The notes: a model not told the origin generated them from the sequence alone. Positions 48,081 through 59,196 are shown, counted from the first letter of the stretch. The stretch is 64,000 nucleotides of DNA from CBDFKV01 sp965249035 (GCA_965249035.1 CBDFKV010000006.1:434001-498000), one strand, 5' to 3'. Program-made: numbers and translations.

Positions 48081-48244
48081 CTCTGACCTTTTATTTAAAT
48101 TATCCGCTTAGCCTATCACGAATGGCGCAAACTGCCAAGCATCGCCCCAGTTTAAGCCATTGCATTTAGTGCGTGAGTCAGGCGCCACTAGATGCGATAA
48201 TCCGCGGCCTTTTTTAGTTCACCACCTTTAAGCGGAGTCTGCCT

Positions 48245-49852
48245 GTGTTTTCAACAGCCAACATCACCATACAATTCGGCGCCAAGCCCTTGTTTGAGGA
48301 TATTTCAGTAAAATTCGATGAGGGGATGCGCTACGGCTTGATTGGCGCCAATGGCTCGGGCAAGTCAACTTTCATGAAGATACTGGGCGGTGATCTTGAG
48401 CCTTCCTCCGGCTCTGTTGTCATTAGTGAAAATGAGCGGGTCGGTAAGTTACGCCAAGACCAATTCGCTTATGAAGACCAGAAGGTCATTGACGTGGTGA
48501 TCATGGGCAATGAACGGCTGTGGGAGGTCAAAGCTGAGCGCGACCGAATTTATTCATTAGCAGAAATGAGTGAAGCCGATGGCATGAAAGTGGCCGATCT
48601 CGAAATTGAATTTGGCGAGCTTGATGGCTACACCGCAGAATCACGTGCGGGTGAATTGCTGCAAGGTTTAGAAATCTCCGAATCACAGCATTTCGGCCCA
48701 ATGAGTGAAATTGCGCCCGGCTGGAAACTGCGCGTATTACTCGCCCAAGCACTGTTTTCGGACCCTGATATTTTATTGCTTGACGAACCAACCAACAACC
48801 TCGACATCAACACCATTCGCTGGGTTGAGAATATCCTCAACCAACGCAAAAGCACGATGGTGATCATCTCGCACGACCGCCATTTCCTTAACAGCGTGTG
48901 TACCCACATGGCCGATCTGGATTATGGTGCTTTACAAGTCTTCCCCGGTAACTACGATGAATACATGCTGGCAGCAACGCAAGCACGTGCGCGTAAGCTG
49001 GCTCAAAATGCTAAAAAACAAGCTCAGATTACCGAGCTGCGTGCTTTTGTTGCCCGCTTTTCGGCTAATGCATCCAAGGCGCGGCAAGCCACCTCTCGAC
49101 AACGTCGAATTGAAAAAATTGAACTGGACGAAGTTAAGGCATCCAGCCGTGTCCACCCTTATATTCGTTTTGAACAAGACAAGCCTTTGCATCGCTTGGC
49201 ATTAGAAGTCGAAAACTTGAGTCAAGCTTACGCTGATGATGCCCCGCTGTTTGAGCGCTTCAACTTAATGCTCAATGTCGGCGAGAAAGTCGCCATCATC
49301 GGCCCCAATGGCGCGGGTAAAACTACCTTACTGAAAACGCTTTCGGGCGAAATGGCTCCCAAGACCGGTGCTGTGAAATGGTCGGAAAATGCCCATATTG
49401 GCTATTACGCTCAAGATCATGCAGAAGAGTTTGACACCACCACTAATACCTTTGATTGGATGGCTAGCCATGGCAAGGAAGGCGACGACGAGCAGTCAAT
49501 TCGTGCCGCATTGGGGCGTATGTTGTTTTCCAAAGACGACGTTAAAAAGCCGGTCAACGTTCTATCCGGCGGAGAGCAAGGCCGAATGATCTTCGGCCGT
49601 TTAATGCTACAAAAGCCGAACATCCTGCTAATGGATGAGCCGACTAATCACCTTGACATGGAATCGATCGAGTCACTCAATATGGGGCTGGAGAACTTCC
49701 CTGGCACCTTAATTTTCGTCAGCCACGACCGCCAATTCGTATCCTCGCTGGCAACCCAAATCATTGACTTATCGGGTGATAAAGTGGTGCATTTCCAGGG
49801 TAATTATGACGATTATCTAACCAGCCAAGGGATCAGTGAATACACAGCTTAG
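48245..49852 (+). CDS. ybiT: ABC-F ribosome-associated ATPase, YbiT-like
   Basis: Soluble ABC-F protein of 535 residues with two ATPase domains. Walker A sites are [10 protein letters not shown] and [11 protein letters not shown]; the Walker B/D-loops are [12 protein letters not shown] and [12 protein letters not shown]. Between them is a basic P-site-tRNA-interaction linker ([15 protein letters not shown]...SRQRRIEK). ABC-F proteins bind the ribosomal E site. Length and the linker's sequence suit YbiT better than EttA or Uup. The start is GTG, because no ATG lies near the conserved [12 protein letters not shown]. Confidence 0.9.
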   Translation: MFSTANITIQFGAKPLFEDISVKFDEGMRYGLIGANGSGKSTFMKILGGDLEPSSGSVVISENERVGKLRQDQFAYEDQKVIDVVIMGNERLWEVKAERDRIYSLAEMSEADGMKVADLEIEFGELDGYTAESRAGELLQGLEISESQHFGPMSEIAPGWKLRVLLAQALFSDPDILLLDEPTNNLDINTIRWVENILNQRKSTMVIISHDRHFLNSVCTHMADLDYGALQVFPGNYDEYMLAATQARARKLAQNAKKQAQITELRAFVARFSANASKARQATSRQRRIEKIELDEVKASSRVHPYIRFEQDKPLHRLALEVENLSQAYADDAPLFERFNLMLNVGEKVAIIGPNGAGKTTLLKTLSGEMAPKTGAVKWSENAHIGYYAQDHAEEFDTTTNTFDWMASHGKEGDDEQSIRAALGRMLFSKDDVKKPVNVLSGGEQGRMIFGRLMLQKPNILLMDEPTNHLDMESIESLNMGLENFPGTLIFVSHDRQFVSSLATQIIDLSGDKVVHFQGNYDDYLTSQGISEYTA

Positions 49853-51624
49853 AACGGCCAAACCCAGGCAATCATCGGCACCGAAACGGTGATGACAATA
49901 ATCTCCAGCGGTAGGCCCATACGCCAATAGTCACCAAAATGATAACCGCCAGGGCCGAGAATTAGCGTATTATTCTTATGCCCGATAGGCGTCAAAAAAG
50001 CGCAGGATGCCGCCACCGCAACCGCCATCAGGAAAGGGTCTGGGCTCACCGATAGGCGGTTGGCAATATCAACCGCAATGGGCGCAGCGATGACCGCGGT
50101 AGCGGTGTTATTCAACACGTCTGACAAGGTCATGGTGACAACCATCAGAAGGGTTAACACAACCAAAGGCCCATATCCTTCCGTTACGTCGACCAAGAAG
50201 TTAGCTATCATGCCAGTGCTGCCTGAAGTCTCCAAGGCCGCCCCAATCGGAATCATGGAGCCAAGCAGCACCACAACCGGCCATTCAATCGTGGTGTAGA
50301 TATCCCGCACCGGGACAATCCCAAAACCCACCATCCCCACGCAGGCGATCGCCAATGCCAGCGGCAAGCTAATCACGCTAAAAGCAGCTAAACCAATCAC
50401 ACTCCCAAATAACGCAACCGCTATCCCCGCCTTACTGCGCTGAATAACTTTGGCGTCGCGCGCTTTAAGTGGCAAACAACCCAACCATTGGCTGATCGTT
50501 TCCAGCCTTTCGGCTGGCCCCAGCAATAGCAATACATCCCCAGGCAGAATGGTTAGTTTGCGCACTCGTTCGACGATTTTTTTACCTTGGCGCGATACGC
50601 CCAATAGCGTTATTCCATGACGATACAGCAGCTTAACTGACAAGGCTGAACGCCCATCAATCCGGGCGCCCACGGGCACCACCACCTCCATCAGAGAAAC
50701 GCCTTCAGACAATAGACCTTCGTGCTGCTCTTCACCAAAATAGGCTAAACCAGCCACCCCAACAAATTCGTCAATCGCTGTCGCTGGTGCTTCTATCACC
50801 AGCACATCGTTGGCACGGATGATTTGCCGGCGCGCCGCACCTGGAAAACGTTTACCGCGCCGCACTAATCCAACCACTGAAATGCCCGCCTCATCAGCCA
50901 AGTCATCTAACTCAGCTAATTGCTTACCGACAATGCCAGAGTCTTCATTCACTTTAAGCTCCGCTACGTACTCATCGATATTAAATCGATTTTTTGATGC
51001 GTCATGGCTCACCCTCGCAGCGGGGATCAAACGCCAACCGATCAAGGTAATGAACAATACACCCGCGACGCTGGCAGCCAATCCTACCGGTGCAAAATCA
51101 AGCAGGGCATAAGACTCGCCTAGTGCTTCCTTACGATAACCAGCAATGATGATGTTCGGTGGGGTACCGATCAAGGTCACTAATCCACCCAAAATTGAAG
51201 CAAAAGAAATCGGCATCAAGCTGAGAGACGGGCTGCGTTTAGCCTTGCTCGCCGCCTGAATATCCACTGGCATTAAGACAGCCAGCGCACCGACGTTATT
51301 CATTACCGTAGATAAAGCCGCGGCTAAAGCCGACATCAAGCCAATATGGCGTGGCAGCGTCTTGCCAGCAGACAATACCGCACGGGTAATCAAATCCACC
51401 GCGCCCGAATTCATCAGCCCACGACTGACAATCAACACCAAAGCAATAATCATCGTCGCGTGATGCCCGAAACCATCAAACGCGTGTTCTTCAGGAACAA
51501 CGCCGGTGAGAATACCAACCACTAAAGCGGAAAATGCCACCAAGTCATATCGAACCTTGCCGCTAATAAGCAGCGCAAATACGCCACCTAGCAGAGAAAA
51601 TAAAATAATTTGGTCTTGGGTCAT
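49849..51624 (-). CDS. SLC13/DASS-type permease with two RCK_C domains
   Basis: A 591-residue membrane transporter of the CitMHS/DASS superfamily. About five helices precede a cytoplasmic insert (about residues 205-395) with two RCK_C/TrkA-C domains ([14 protein letters not shown]..., [17 protein letters not shown]...). About six helices follow. The transport signatures are [11 protein letters not shown] and [11 protein letters not shown] in the first half, [14 protein letters not shown] and [17 protein letters not shown] in the second. Relatives carry sulfate or dicarboxylates; the sulfur genes in the window make sulfate conceivable, but the substrate is not known. It overlaps the end of the ABC-F gene tail to tail. 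Confidence 0.88.
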   Translation of the reverse strand: MTQDQIILFSLLGGVFALLISGKVRYDLVAFSALVVGILTGVVPEEHAFDGFGHHATMIIALVLIVSRGLMNSGAVDLITRAVLSAGKTLPRHIGLMSALAAALSTVMNNVGALAVLMPVDIQAASKAKRSPSLSLMPISFASILGGLVTLIGTPPNIIIAGYRKEALGESYALLDFAPVGLAASVAGVLFITLIGWRLIPAARVSHDASKNRFNIDEYVAELKVNEDSGIVGKQLAELDDLADEAGISVVGLVRRGKRFPGAARRQIIRANDVLVIEAPATAIDEFVGVAGLAYFGEEQHEGLLSEGVSLMEVVVPVGARIDGRSALSVKLLYRHGITLLGVSRQGKKIVERVRKLTILPGDVLLLLGPAERLETISQWLGCLPLKARDAKVIQRSKAGIAVALFGSVIGLAAFSVISLPLALAIACVGMVGFGIVPVRDIYTTIEWPVVVLLGSMIPIGAALETSGSTGMIANFLVDVTEGYGPLVVLTLLMVVTMTLSDVLNNTATAVIAAPIAVDIANRLSVSPDPFLMAVAVAASCAFLTPIGHKNNTLILGPGGYHFGDYWRMGLPLEIIVITVSVPMIAWVWPF

Positions 51625-51948
51625 AATCCTTTACAGAGCGTCAATCTTAATGTCGATCAGAAAACAATGCTAAGCGCCTTGGCCGCCAAAAAAACAGAGG
51701 CAGACTACAGACACAGCAATCCACACCAATTCTACCAGCCATTCGGAAGGAAAAAGCATCAACCCCGCCAAAAACCTGAAAACACCCACCCCAATACCTG
51801 CCAAAACCCCTGGTTAAAGTGCGCGCTAAACAATTGATTCAAGTGCGATTAAGCTACGATTCAAGGTTTGTTCAGACACGACGCGTATAGTTCGGCGCGA
51901 CTAATTGATATCGTGGAATTGCGTAGACCATCTCTACCACCGCGTTTG
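51625..51948. other. Non-coding gap, divergent promoter region
   Basis: Between the permease start and the PepSY-like gene. It is moderately A-rich with no convincing gene. It must hold the promoters for both flanking genes, but I could not single out a -35/-10 pair. Confidence 0.4.
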
Positions 51949-52326
51949 ATGAGAACCATGCTAAAATTAAATTTTACTCAAGCTAAAGCCGTTACTGCCC
52001 TACTGATGCGCCATCGCCCTGATAAAATAAGCTTTCCGTTACCGGCTGTCATTGCACTGGCAGCGATGGCGCTGAACGCACCGTCAATGGCGTTGCAGGA
52101 AGACAATCAACCCATAGAACAAAAGCTTCAGCCCAATGCAGACCAAAGCGTTGACGCGATTGCACGCCAAATTAATCGCAATGCCAAATGGCGCATACTG
52201 GCTGCGGAGCCACGAGTTGAAGAAGCCAAAACAGTCTATCGTTTCAAATTACTGAACCGTAAACGGGGTCGCGTTAAGGTAATCGTCATCGACCCTGCTA
52301 AGCCCAATTTTCAAGGACTACAATAA
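51949..52326 (+). CDS. Exported PepSY-like small protein
   Basis: A small secreted or membrane-anchored protein. The mature part (DQSVDAIARQINRNAKWRILAAEPRVEE... YRFKLLNRKRGRVKVIVIDP) follows the PepSY pattern, a helix then three strands. Starts are uncertain: ATG at 51949 (125 residues) or ATG at 52006 (106 residues), which gives the cleaner signal peptide (MRHRPDK then a hydrophobic stretch ending PSMA). Neither has a clear ribosome site. The stop codon directly abuts the response-regulator ATG at 52327. PepSY proteins beside PhoPQ-like systems are common and may modulate the sensor. Confidence 0.72.
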   Translation: MRTMLKLNFTQAKAVTALLMRHRPDKISFPLPAVIALAAMALNAPSMALQEDNQPIEQKLQPNADQSVDAIARQINRNAKWRILAAEPRVEEAKTVYRFKLLNRKRGRVKVIVIDPAKPNFQGLQ

Positions 52327-53010
52327 ATGCGCATCCTGATCGTCGAAGACGAACCCACCCTACGCAACCAACTCGAGGATAAGCTTCGTCAATCTGGTTA
52401 CGCGGTTGATACGGCTGCCGATGGCGAAGAAGGCTTGTATTATGCCAAAGAGTATCCACTGGATTTGGCGATTATAGATTTGGGCCTGCCCAAGCTGTCC
52501 GGGATCGAGCTGATTCAGAAGTTACGAGCTGCGGGCAAAGACGTGCCCGTTCTCATACTGACTGCACGCAGCCGCTGGCAAGACAAGGTCGAAGGCCTGG
52601 AAGCTGGCGCGGATGATTACCTCGCCAAACCGTTTCATTTTGAAGAGTTATCCGCTCGAATTAAAGCCCTGATACGACGGGCTGCTGGGCAATCTGACCC
52701 CATGATTACTCATGGCGTAATCAGCCTGAATTCCACCACTCAAGAAGTATTTCTGCGCGAGCAATCAATGGATTTAACGGCCTATGAATACCGCCTGCTG
52801 CACTACTTGATGCTGAATGCGGGCAAGGTTATCTCCAAAATGGAACTGACCGAGCATCTGTACGACGAAGACTCTGACCGTGACTCCAATGTTATCGAAG
52901 TCTTTATCCGCCGCTTACGCAAGAAATTGGACCCAGAAAATACGCTGGAGCCAATAGAAACCCTGCGTGGTCGCGGCTATCGTTTCGTCAAACCGAAAGT
53001 GAAGGCCTGA
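52327..53010 (+). CDS. PhoP/OmpR-type response regulator
   Basis: A 227-residue two-component regulator. The receiver domain has EDE at 7-9, the phosphoacceptor D51 in AIIDLGLPKLSG, and switch residues in ILTARS and DYLAKPF. The winged-helix domain ends NVIEVFIRRLRKKLDP...TLRGRGYRF. The closest known type is PhoP/QseB. It sits between the PepSY-like gene and its sensor kinase. Confidence 0.95.
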   Translation: MRILIVEDEPTLRNQLEDKLRQSGYAVDTAADGEEGLYYAKEYPLDLAIIDLGLPKLSGIELIQKLRAAGKDVPVLILTARSRWQDKVEGLEAGADDYLAKPFHFEELSARIKALIRRAAGQSDPMITHGVISLNSTTQEVFLREQSMDLTAYEYRLLHYLMLNAGKVISKMELTEHLYDEDSDRDSNVIEVFIRRLRKKLDPENTLEPIETLRGRGYRFVKPKVKA

Positions 53011-53050
53011 TCTCGGATTTCACGACCTTACCCATCGGCGCTGAGGCCGC

Positions 53051-54430
53051 ATGAAACCACGGACTTCACTGCGCCGCCGGATTCTCGCAACCACCTTTAT
53101 TACCTTTATTGTTGTATTGCTGTTTGCGGGCTACGCGCTGGACAAAGCCTTTCAACGAGTGGTGCGATCAAATACGCATAGCCAACTCAAAAACCTCACC
53201 TATGCCCTACTGGCCTCGGCCGATATTTCACCCGGCGGAGAAATCCTAATCCCTCCGCAATTACCGCAAAGCGATATTACGATCCCCGAGTCCGGTCGCT
53301 ACGCAGTGATTGTCGACAACACCGGCAAACCCGTTTGGCGTTCACCGTCTTCATTAGGGGTCCACCTCGAACAGCTGCAACCACTGGCTCCTGGTCACGC
53401 CGACTTTGAGCCAAATAAAGATTTTTCGGAAAAGCCCTTCATCTTTCGTTTTGGTACGGTGTGGGGCGCGGAGGGTTTGGATGATATCTTTCTAACCTTT
53501 GTCTATATTCAGGATAAAAGCCAATATCGCGAGCAAATAGGCGGTTATCGGGAAACGCTGGTGCAATGGCTGAGTGCAGGCGCCATTTTATTGCTACTGA
53601 TTCACGGCTGGATTTTGTTACTGGAACTGCGCCCACTGGCACGCATTGTTCGCGAAATTGACGACATTGATCAAGGCCGCAGCCTTAGCATCAAAGGCCA
53701 ATACCCTGCCGAATTAGCCCGACTCAGTCAGCGTATCAACGGCTTTATTCAAAAAGAGCGTTCTTTGCTTGATGGTTATCGGCATTCTCTGGATGATCTC
53801 GCTCACAGCTTAAAGACCCCATTGGCAGTGATTCGCGGCATGGACCACACTGAGCGTGATGATCACAATGGTAATGAGTTGCGCGAACAACTAGACCGCA
53901 TGACAGAAATCATCGACTATCAGCTGAAACGCGCTGCGACCGCTGGCCAGACCTCGCTGGCCAAAACGCAAACCGAACTGATGCCTGTCGTCACACGCAT
54001 TCGCTCTTCTCTGCTGAAAGTGTACGCAGACAAAGCCGTTGAGTGCTCATTGGAAGGCGATGATGCACTCCGATTTCCCGGCGACAAGGACGACTGTTAC
54101 GAAGTAGTCGGTAACCTGTGCGATAACGCCTTTAAGCTCTGCAAACGGCAGGTATCCATCCATTGCTACATTGAAAAAGAGGCGCTCATCTCAGCACATC
54201 CCGAGCGAAAAAAACTGATCATCAATATTGAAGACGATGGCCCTGGCATCTCTGAGCAACTGTCAAAAGAAATTACCCGCCGCGGGGTGCGCGGTGATTT
54301 ACAAACGCCTGGACAGGGGATCGGACTAGCTGTGGTACAAAATATTTTGCGCCCCTACGGCGGCTCACTCAGTTTTCACAACAGTTCTCTCGGTGGCGCA
54401 CTGGTCAAGGTAGACATACCTCTCGAATAA
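53051..54430 (+). CDS. PhoQ-like sensor histidine kinase
   Basis: Inner-membrane sensor of 459 residues: membrane helix 11-29, a periplasmic domain of about 140 residues, a second helix 172-192, HAMP-like linker, then the HisKA-type H252 in DDLAHSLKTPLAVIRGM and the ATPase domain with NLCDNAFKL, EDDGPGI and GQGIGLAVV. The SLKTP H-box and layout resemble PhoQ. PhoQ senses low magnesium, acid or cationic peptides; the stimulus here is not known. A 40-base gap separates it from the regulator gene. Confidence 0.94.
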   Translation: MKPRTSLRRRILATTFITFIVVLLFAGYALDKAFQRVVRSNTHSQLKNLTYALLASADISPGGEILIPPQLPQSDITIPESGRYAVIVDNTGKPVWRSPSSLGVHLEQLQPLAPGHADFEPNKDFSEKPFIFRFGTVWGAEGLDDIFLTFVYIQDKSQYREQIGGYRETLVQWLSAGAILLLLIHGWILLLELRPLARIVREIDDIDQGRSLSIKGQYPAELARLSQRINGFIQKERSLLDGYRHSLDDLAHSLKTPLAVIRGMDHTERDDHNGNELREQLDRMTEIIDYQLKRAATAGQTSLAKTQTELMPVVTRIRSSLLKVYADKAVECSLEGDDALRFPGDKDDCYEVVGNLCDNAFKLCKRQVSIHCYIEKEALISAHPERKKLIINIEDDGPGISEQLSKEITRRGVRGDLQTPGQGIGLAVVQNILRPYGGSLSFHNSSLGGALVKVDIPLE

Positions 54431-54609
54431 AAGAGCACACCCACAGGCCGCAACTCGGTCACAGAAATTAACCTTTTATCAATAGCCAGCTTACGTGGTA
54501 GACTTCGAGGCTTAAGTTTGAATGCCTACTAGGAAAGTGTTAATTTGATTGAAAAATCAATGTAGGGGTTCAGTTTATTATTCATTATTAGGAAAAGGGA
54601 ATTAAGTTC

Positions 54610-56019
54610 ATGAAACTTGCAGTCAATATTTTAGCCATTGCCATCGGTTCAACTTTAGTTGGGCAATCTGCACTGGCACAGACCATCGATAACACCGGTA
54701 CCTTGCCAAACGCCAAACCAGGCGAGTGCTATGCCAAAGTTATCACCCCCACCACTTACACAACTGAAACTCAAGAAGTGGTCGTTAAGGAGGCCTCTGA
54801 GCAGATCGAGACGATCCCAGCAAAGTTTCAATTGGCTAATGAGAACATATTAGTCAAGGAAGCCAGTAAAAAGTTAGTACCTACCAAACCGGTTTACGGC
54901 ACGGTTACAGAGCAGGTTGAAATCAAGCCCGCTAGCCAAGCATGGTTTAGCATGACGGGTAAGGCACTCAACCGTCAAGGCTTACCAACCAACTCATTGT
55001 TGCTCGACACAGTGACCAATGCTGGTATTGATCTGGCAGCCAGCGCTGCAGGGACGTGCTATCAGGAATACTACAAACCAGCGCAATACAAGCAAGTGGC
55101 TGAAAAAGTATTGCTCAGTGAAGCGTCGGAAACGATAGAAGTCGCTGCCGCTGAATACCAACAAGTTGAAGAGCGCGTATTGGTCAAAGAAGCATCGACT
55201 AAAGTGATTAACATTGATGCCGTATTTGAGACTGTTGAAGAACAGATTCTGATTGAACCAGCAAAAAGTGTTTGGAAGAAAGGCAACGGTTTAATTGAGC
55301 GTGTGGATAACACAACCGGTGAAATCATGTGTCTGGTTGAAGTTCCTGCAAAATACGCCACCGTCTCAAAGAAAGTGTTAAAGACGCCTGCTACCACTCA
55401 AGTGGTGGAAGTGCCGGCTGAGTACAAGACCGTCACAGTGCGAAAAATGGTTAAAGATGCAGTAGAAAGCCGCATCAAGATTCCGGAAGAGTACACTGAA
55501 GTGACGAAGCAAGTTTTGGCTCAAGGCCCACAATTTGCATGGCTTACCGCTAATGCTGCCGCTCCCGAGGGTGCAGTAGCCACTAGCCAGCGTATCTGTA
55601 ATGTGGCAACGCCAGCGGAATATCAGACAGTTAAGAGAAGAGTGGTAAAGACGCCTGCTTCATTTAAGGTGGTAGAAGTTCCAGCCGAATACAATACGGT
55701 TGAAGTGAATAAGCTTCTCACCCCCGCGGAAGAAAAACGCACCACGATTCCCGCGGTTGTGAAGGCTGTCAGCAAACAGGTTAAAGTTGCGGATTCCAAA
55801 CTCGAGTGGAAACGTGTTCTTTGTGAGACTAATATGACCAAGGACATCGTTCTTAATCTGCAAAAAACACTGGCACGCGAAGGCTACGAGCCAGGACCAG
55901 CAGACGGTTCTCTGGGTGGTGCAACGCTACGTGCGATTGAAGCTTACCAGATCAAGAATAACTTGAACCGTGGTGGTCTGACTTACCAGACACTGGAAGC
56001 GTTGAAAATAAAGATCTAA
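54610..56019 (+). CDS. Exported four-block Cys/Trp repeat protein with peptidoglycan-binding-like domain
   Basis: A 469-residue exported protein with a signal peptide of about 23 residues (ending SALA). Four blocks of about 71 residues follow, each opening with a cysteine and closing with a tryptophan: C40-W112, C150-W222, C241-W311 and C330-W400. Within blocks, strand-like units of about 23 residues recur with the pattern V-x-V-P-A-x-Y-x-T-V and VLVKEAS. C405 follows the last block. Residues 410-469 (VLNLQKTLAREGYEPGPADGS...LRAIEAYQ) match the peptidoglycan_binding_1 fold. I infer an envelope protein tethered to murein. The two-component genes precede it by 179 bases, and AGGAAAAGGGA lies ahead of the start. 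Confidence 0.82.
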   Translation: MKLAVNILAIAIGSTLVGQSALAQTIDNTGTLPNAKPGECYAKVITPTTYTTETQEVVVKEASEQIETIPAKFQLANENILVKEASKKLVPTKPVYGTVTEQVEIKPASQAWFSMTGKALNRQGLPTNSLLLDTVTNAGIDLAASAAGTCYQEYYKPAQYKQVAEKVLLSEASETIEVAAAEYQQVEERVLVKEASTKVINIDAVFETVEEQILIEPAKSVWKKGNGLIERVDNTTGEIMCLVEVPAKYATVSKKVLKTPATTQVVEVPAEYKTVTVRKMVKDAVESRIKIPEEYTEVTKQVLAQGPQFAWLTANAAAPEGAVATSQRICNVATPAEYQTVKRRVVKTPASFKVVEVPAEYNTVEVNKLLTPAEEKRTTIPAVVKAVSKQVKVADSKLEWKRVLCETNMTKDIVLNLQKTLAREGYEPGPADGSLGGATLRAIEAYQIKNNLNRGGLTYQTLEALKIKI

Positions 56020-56077
56020 ACCGATCTTTTAAGTGAACCGTGTCCGGGTATTAATGCCTGGACACTTCACTCCAAAG

Positions 56078-56105
56078 GCCCTGTAGCTTCTACAGGGCTT
56101 TTTTT
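56078..56105 (+). terminator. Intrinsic terminator after the repeat protein
   Basis: A perfect nine-base-pair stem (gccctgtag / ctacagggc) with a three-base loop is followed by seven T residues, 58 bases after the stop codon. A second shorter hairpin (gtgtcc / ggacac, near 56040-56065) precedes it. Confidence 0.93.
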
Positions 56106-56126
56106 GTGCTTATCCACTAAACTCCA

Positions 56127-56843
56127 CTAATACTCCACGGCTTGATAAGTGGGCAGCTCACCATGAGCAGCAAAACTATAGCTAAGATCATCAGCCACGA
56201 TGAGGTGATCCAACACCGGGATATCCAGTGCTCCTAGCGCTTGCACCAATTGGTGAGTCAAGCGATGATCTTGTGCCGAAGGATGAGCGCCACCACCGGG
56301 ATGATTATGCGCCAAGATTACACTCGCCGCATTATGCCTTAACGCCGCCTCAGCTACTTTGCGTGGATGCACATAGGCATCTTTGACTGTTCCCCGCGAG
56401 ATTAGTGCTGGATGAACAACACGACACTGGCTATCTAAACACAGTAGATAAAAAACTTCTTCTGGTCGTCCGGCCATCAATGGCTTGATGTACTCATCCA
56501 CCTTGTCTGGCGTATTTAGAGTCGGTTTGTCACGTGTAATCCGATCGACAAAATAGCGCCGCGTTAGCTGTGGCAACAGATGAATTAAAACAGCCGCTTG
56601 TTCACCAATCCCCTTGATTTGCATGAGGTCCGCATAGTCCGCTTCCAATACTGCTGATAAACTGCCAAATCGCTGGATCAGTCGATGCGCAATACGGTTG
56701 GTATCGGCGCGTGGAATGGCATAAAACAACACCAGCTCTAGCACTTGGTGATCATCAAACCCATCCAAGCTGTCTCGCCGAGCGCGTTGGCGCAAGCGTT
56801 GGCGATGACCCAGATTTAGGTTCTCTTCCGTTGAGGAACTCAT
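56127..56843 (-). CDS. radC: RadC-family JAMM-domain protein
   Basis: A 238-residue protein with an N-terminal helix-hairpin-helix region (LMQIKGIGEQAAV, about 73-85) and a C-terminal JAMM domain with H179 and H181 in AHNHPGG, S189 and D192 in PSAQD. Despite the name, a role in DNA repair is not supported in E. coli; the molecular function is unresolved. It is a single gene convergent with the repeat-protein terminator. Confidence 0.95.
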   Translation of the reverse strand: MSSSTEENLNLGHRQRLRQRARRDSLDGFDDHQVLELVLFYAIPRADTNRIAHRLIQRFGSLSAVLEADYADLMQIKGIGEQAAVLIHLLPQLTRRYFVDRITRDKPTLNTPDKVDEYIKPLMAGRPEEVFYLLCLDSQCRVVHPALISRGTVKDAYVHPRKVAEAALRHNAASVILAHNHPGGGAHPSAQDHRLTHQLVQALGALDIPVLDHLIVADDLSYSFAAHGELPTYQAVEY

Positions 56844-56926
56844 GCGACTAGCTTACACAGCGCGGCAACCGCAAATCAAGCCAAGAATTCCCTCGATTGA
56901 TAGTCGCCTACTGAATTTTTCATATT

Positions 56927-56955
56927 AAAAAGCCCCGATCAAACCGAGGCTTTTT
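56927..56955 (-). terminator. Intrinsic terminator of sucCD
   Basis: On the minus strand an 11-base-pair stem (AAAAAGCCTCG / CGGGGCTTTTT, one G-T pair) with a seven-base loop ends in a T-run, 38 bases after sucD. The A/T symmetry could let it act in both directions. Confidence 0.88.
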
Positions 56956-56992
56956 ACGTCGCACTAAAACTTAATGGATTTATGACTAGAAC

Positions 56993-57871
56993 CTAACGCA
57001 TCACCGACTTCATCAGCTTACCCATATCGGCTGGGCTTTTAGTCACGTGCACACCCGCCTCTTCAAGTGCTTTAATCTTTTCGATCGCTGTCCCCTTGCC
57101 ACCAGAAATAATCGCACCCGCATGCCCCATGCGCTTACCCGGAGGGGCGGTCATGCCCGCAATAAAGCCGACTACCGGTTTGGTCATGTTGTCCTTAATC
57201 CATTCCGCACACTCTTCTTCATCTGAGCCACCGATCTCGCCACACATGACAACACCTTCAGTTTCCGGGTCATCATTAAATAGCTTCATCACATCAAGGT
57301 GTTTAAGACCATTCACCGGGTCGCCCCCAATTCCCACACAAGTGGTTTGGCCCATACCCAGTTCAGTCAGCTGATGGACTACTTCATAGGTCAAGGTCCC
57401 AGAACGTGATACCACTCCAATGTTACCTTTTTTGTGGATGTAGCCCGGCATGATGCCGATCTTCAACTCGTCCGGAGTAATCACTCCTGGACAGTTCGGC
57501 CCAACTAAGATCGTGTTGCTCTGCCGTTGTCTATACGAGGTCGCAATCATGTCGCGCACCGGAATCCCTTCAGTAATACAGATTACCAATTCGATCCCAG
57601 CATCGACCGCTTCATCAATCGCCGCAGCCGCAAACGGTGGTGGCACATAAATGACCGATACGTTGCAGCCGGTTTGTTCTTTGGCTTCTTTGACCGTGTT
57701 ATACACAGGCACACCTTCAACTTCCTGCCCGGCTTTGCCGGGTGTGACTCCGGCGACGTAGCAGTCTTTGCCGAAGGCATAATCAATGCTGTGCTTGGTG
57801 TGAAAGGCGCCCGTTTTTCCGGTGATGCCTTGGGTAACTACGCGTGAATTCTTGTCTATTAATATTGCCAT
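56993..57871 (-). CDS. sucD: Succinyl-CoA synthetase alpha subunit
   Basis: TCA-cycle enzyme subunit that carries the phosphohistidine intermediate. The 292 residues include the CoA-binding [22 protein letters not shown] N-terminus, [13 protein letters not shown] and the active-site loop [14 protein letters not shown] with its histidine. It lies four bases after sucC. Confidence 0.98.
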   Translation of the reverse strand: MAILIDKNSRVVTQGITGKTGAFHTKHSIDYAFGKDCYVAGVTPGKAGQEVEGVPVYNTVKEAKEQTGCNVSVIYVPPPFAAAAIDEAVDAGIELVICITEGIPVRDMIATSYRQRQSNTILVGPNCPGVITPDELKIGIMPGYIHKKGNIGVVSRSGTLTYEVVHQLTELGMGQTTCVGIGGDPVNGLKHLDVMKLFNDDPETEGVVMCGEIGGSDEEECAEWIKDNMTKPVVGFIAGMTAPPGKRMGHAGAIISGGKGTAIEKIKALEEAGVHVTKSPADMGKLMKSVMR

Positions 57872-57875
57872 GTCT

Positions 57876-59036
57876 TTATCCTACTGCTGCTACCACTTTT
57901 TCTGCCGCATCTGACATGGTGCTGGCAGTGATAAGTTTAACGCCCGATTTCTCCAGAATGTCACGCCCTTGTTTGACGTTGGTACCTTCCAGTCGAACCA
58001 CCAGTGGCACCGATAAATCCACTTCCTGCGCCGCTGCGACCAAGCCTTCAGCGATCACGTCACAGCGCATGATGCCACCGAAGATGTTAACCAAAATCGC
58101 CTCGACATTATCGCTGCCGAGCATGATTTTAAACGCTGCGGTGACCTGTTCTTTGGTCGCGCCGCCGCCCACATCAAGAAAGTTGGCCGGTGCACTGCCA
58201 TATAGCTTGATGATATCCATCGTCGCCATGGCTAAACCCGCACCGTTGACCAAACAACCAATATTACCGTCCAAAGCAATATAGTTGAGGTCATACTTTG
58301 ATGCTTCGATTTCCTTTTCGTTTTCTTCGTCTTTATCACGAAGATCAGCCCATTCTGGATGACGAAATTCCGCGTTGGAATCAAAATTAATTTTCGCATC
58401 CAAGGCAATCACTTCGCCACCTTTGGTCACTACCAGAGGATTGATCTCTGCCAGCGAGGCATCTTCTTGCCAAACCGCTTGGTATAGGGCTTGCATAAAG
58501 TCAGCACCTTTTTCAACCAGCGAGGTTGGAATACCAATATTAGCGGCTAGGCCTAGCGCTTCATCACGGGTCAACCCGGTTTCTGGATTAACGAAAACCT
58601 TATGGATTTTATCGGGCGAATTCTCCGCTACTTCTTCAATTTCAGTGCCACCTTCAGAGCTTGCCATCACAGTGACTCGCCGCTTAGAGCGGTCAACGAC
58701 CAAACCTACGTACAATTCATCAGCGATATCAACACCCGTTTCAACGTAGAGACGACGCACCACCTGGCCTTCTGGCCCCGTTTGGTGAGTCACCAAGGTT
58801 TTGCCCAGAATGGCATCAGCATGCTCTCGCACTTCATCCAGTGACCGTGCTAATTGCACACCGCCGGCCTTACCCCGGCCACCGGCGTGAATCTGCGCCT
58901 TAACCACCCAAAGTTTCCCACCCAGATCTTGTGCGGCCTTAACTGCCTCATCGACCGAAAAACAGGCGATACCCCTTGGCGTGACAATACCGTATTCTCG
59001 TAACCGCGCCTTTGCTTGGTATTCGTGTATATTCAT
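57876..59036 (-). CDS. sucC: Succinyl-CoA synthetase beta subunit
   Basis: ATP-grasp subunit giving nucleotide specificity. The N-terminus [43 protein letters not shown] and the C-terminal [15 protein letters not shown] are family hallmarks; 386 residues is the usual length. sucAB are not in the window, so sucCD forms its own operon. Confidence 0.98.
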   Translation of the reverse strand: MNIHEYQAKARLREYGIVTPRGIACFSVDEAVKAAQDLGGKLWVVKAQIHAGGRGKAGGVQLARSLDEVREHADAILGKTLVTHQTGPEGQVVRRLYVETGVDIADELYVGLVVDRSKRRVTVMASSEGGTEIEEVAENSPDKIHKVFVNPETGLTRDEALGLAANIGIPTSLVEKGADFMQALYQAVWQEDASLAEINPLVVTKGGEVIALDAKINFDSNAEFRHPEWADLRDKDEENEKEIEASKYDLNYIALDGNIGCLVNGAGLAMATMDIIKLYGSAPANFLDVGGGATKEQVTAAFKIMLGSDNVEAILVNIFGGIMRCDVIAEGLVAAAQEVDLSVPLVVRLEGTNVKQGRDILEKSGVKLITASTMSDAAEKVVAAVG

Positions 59037-59196
59037 TCAGCTTTATTTATTTAATTAATAAGTTATCTTTATGGATGCGCAAAGATTGAAACATAGCGCT
59101 TGAAGCTTGGCAATGCTTTTTTGCTGCAAAGCACAAAAAAGCGGAAATCGGGCTCAGACTGAGCACTTAATAAGTGCCAAATCCCACCCACACCTG

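Noticed and set aside
56127..56843. radC as a mobile-element or anti-restriction marker
   Set aside because: radC genes also occur on islands, but this one is full-length with the N-terminal HhH part and is surrounded by core genes; no island features were seen.
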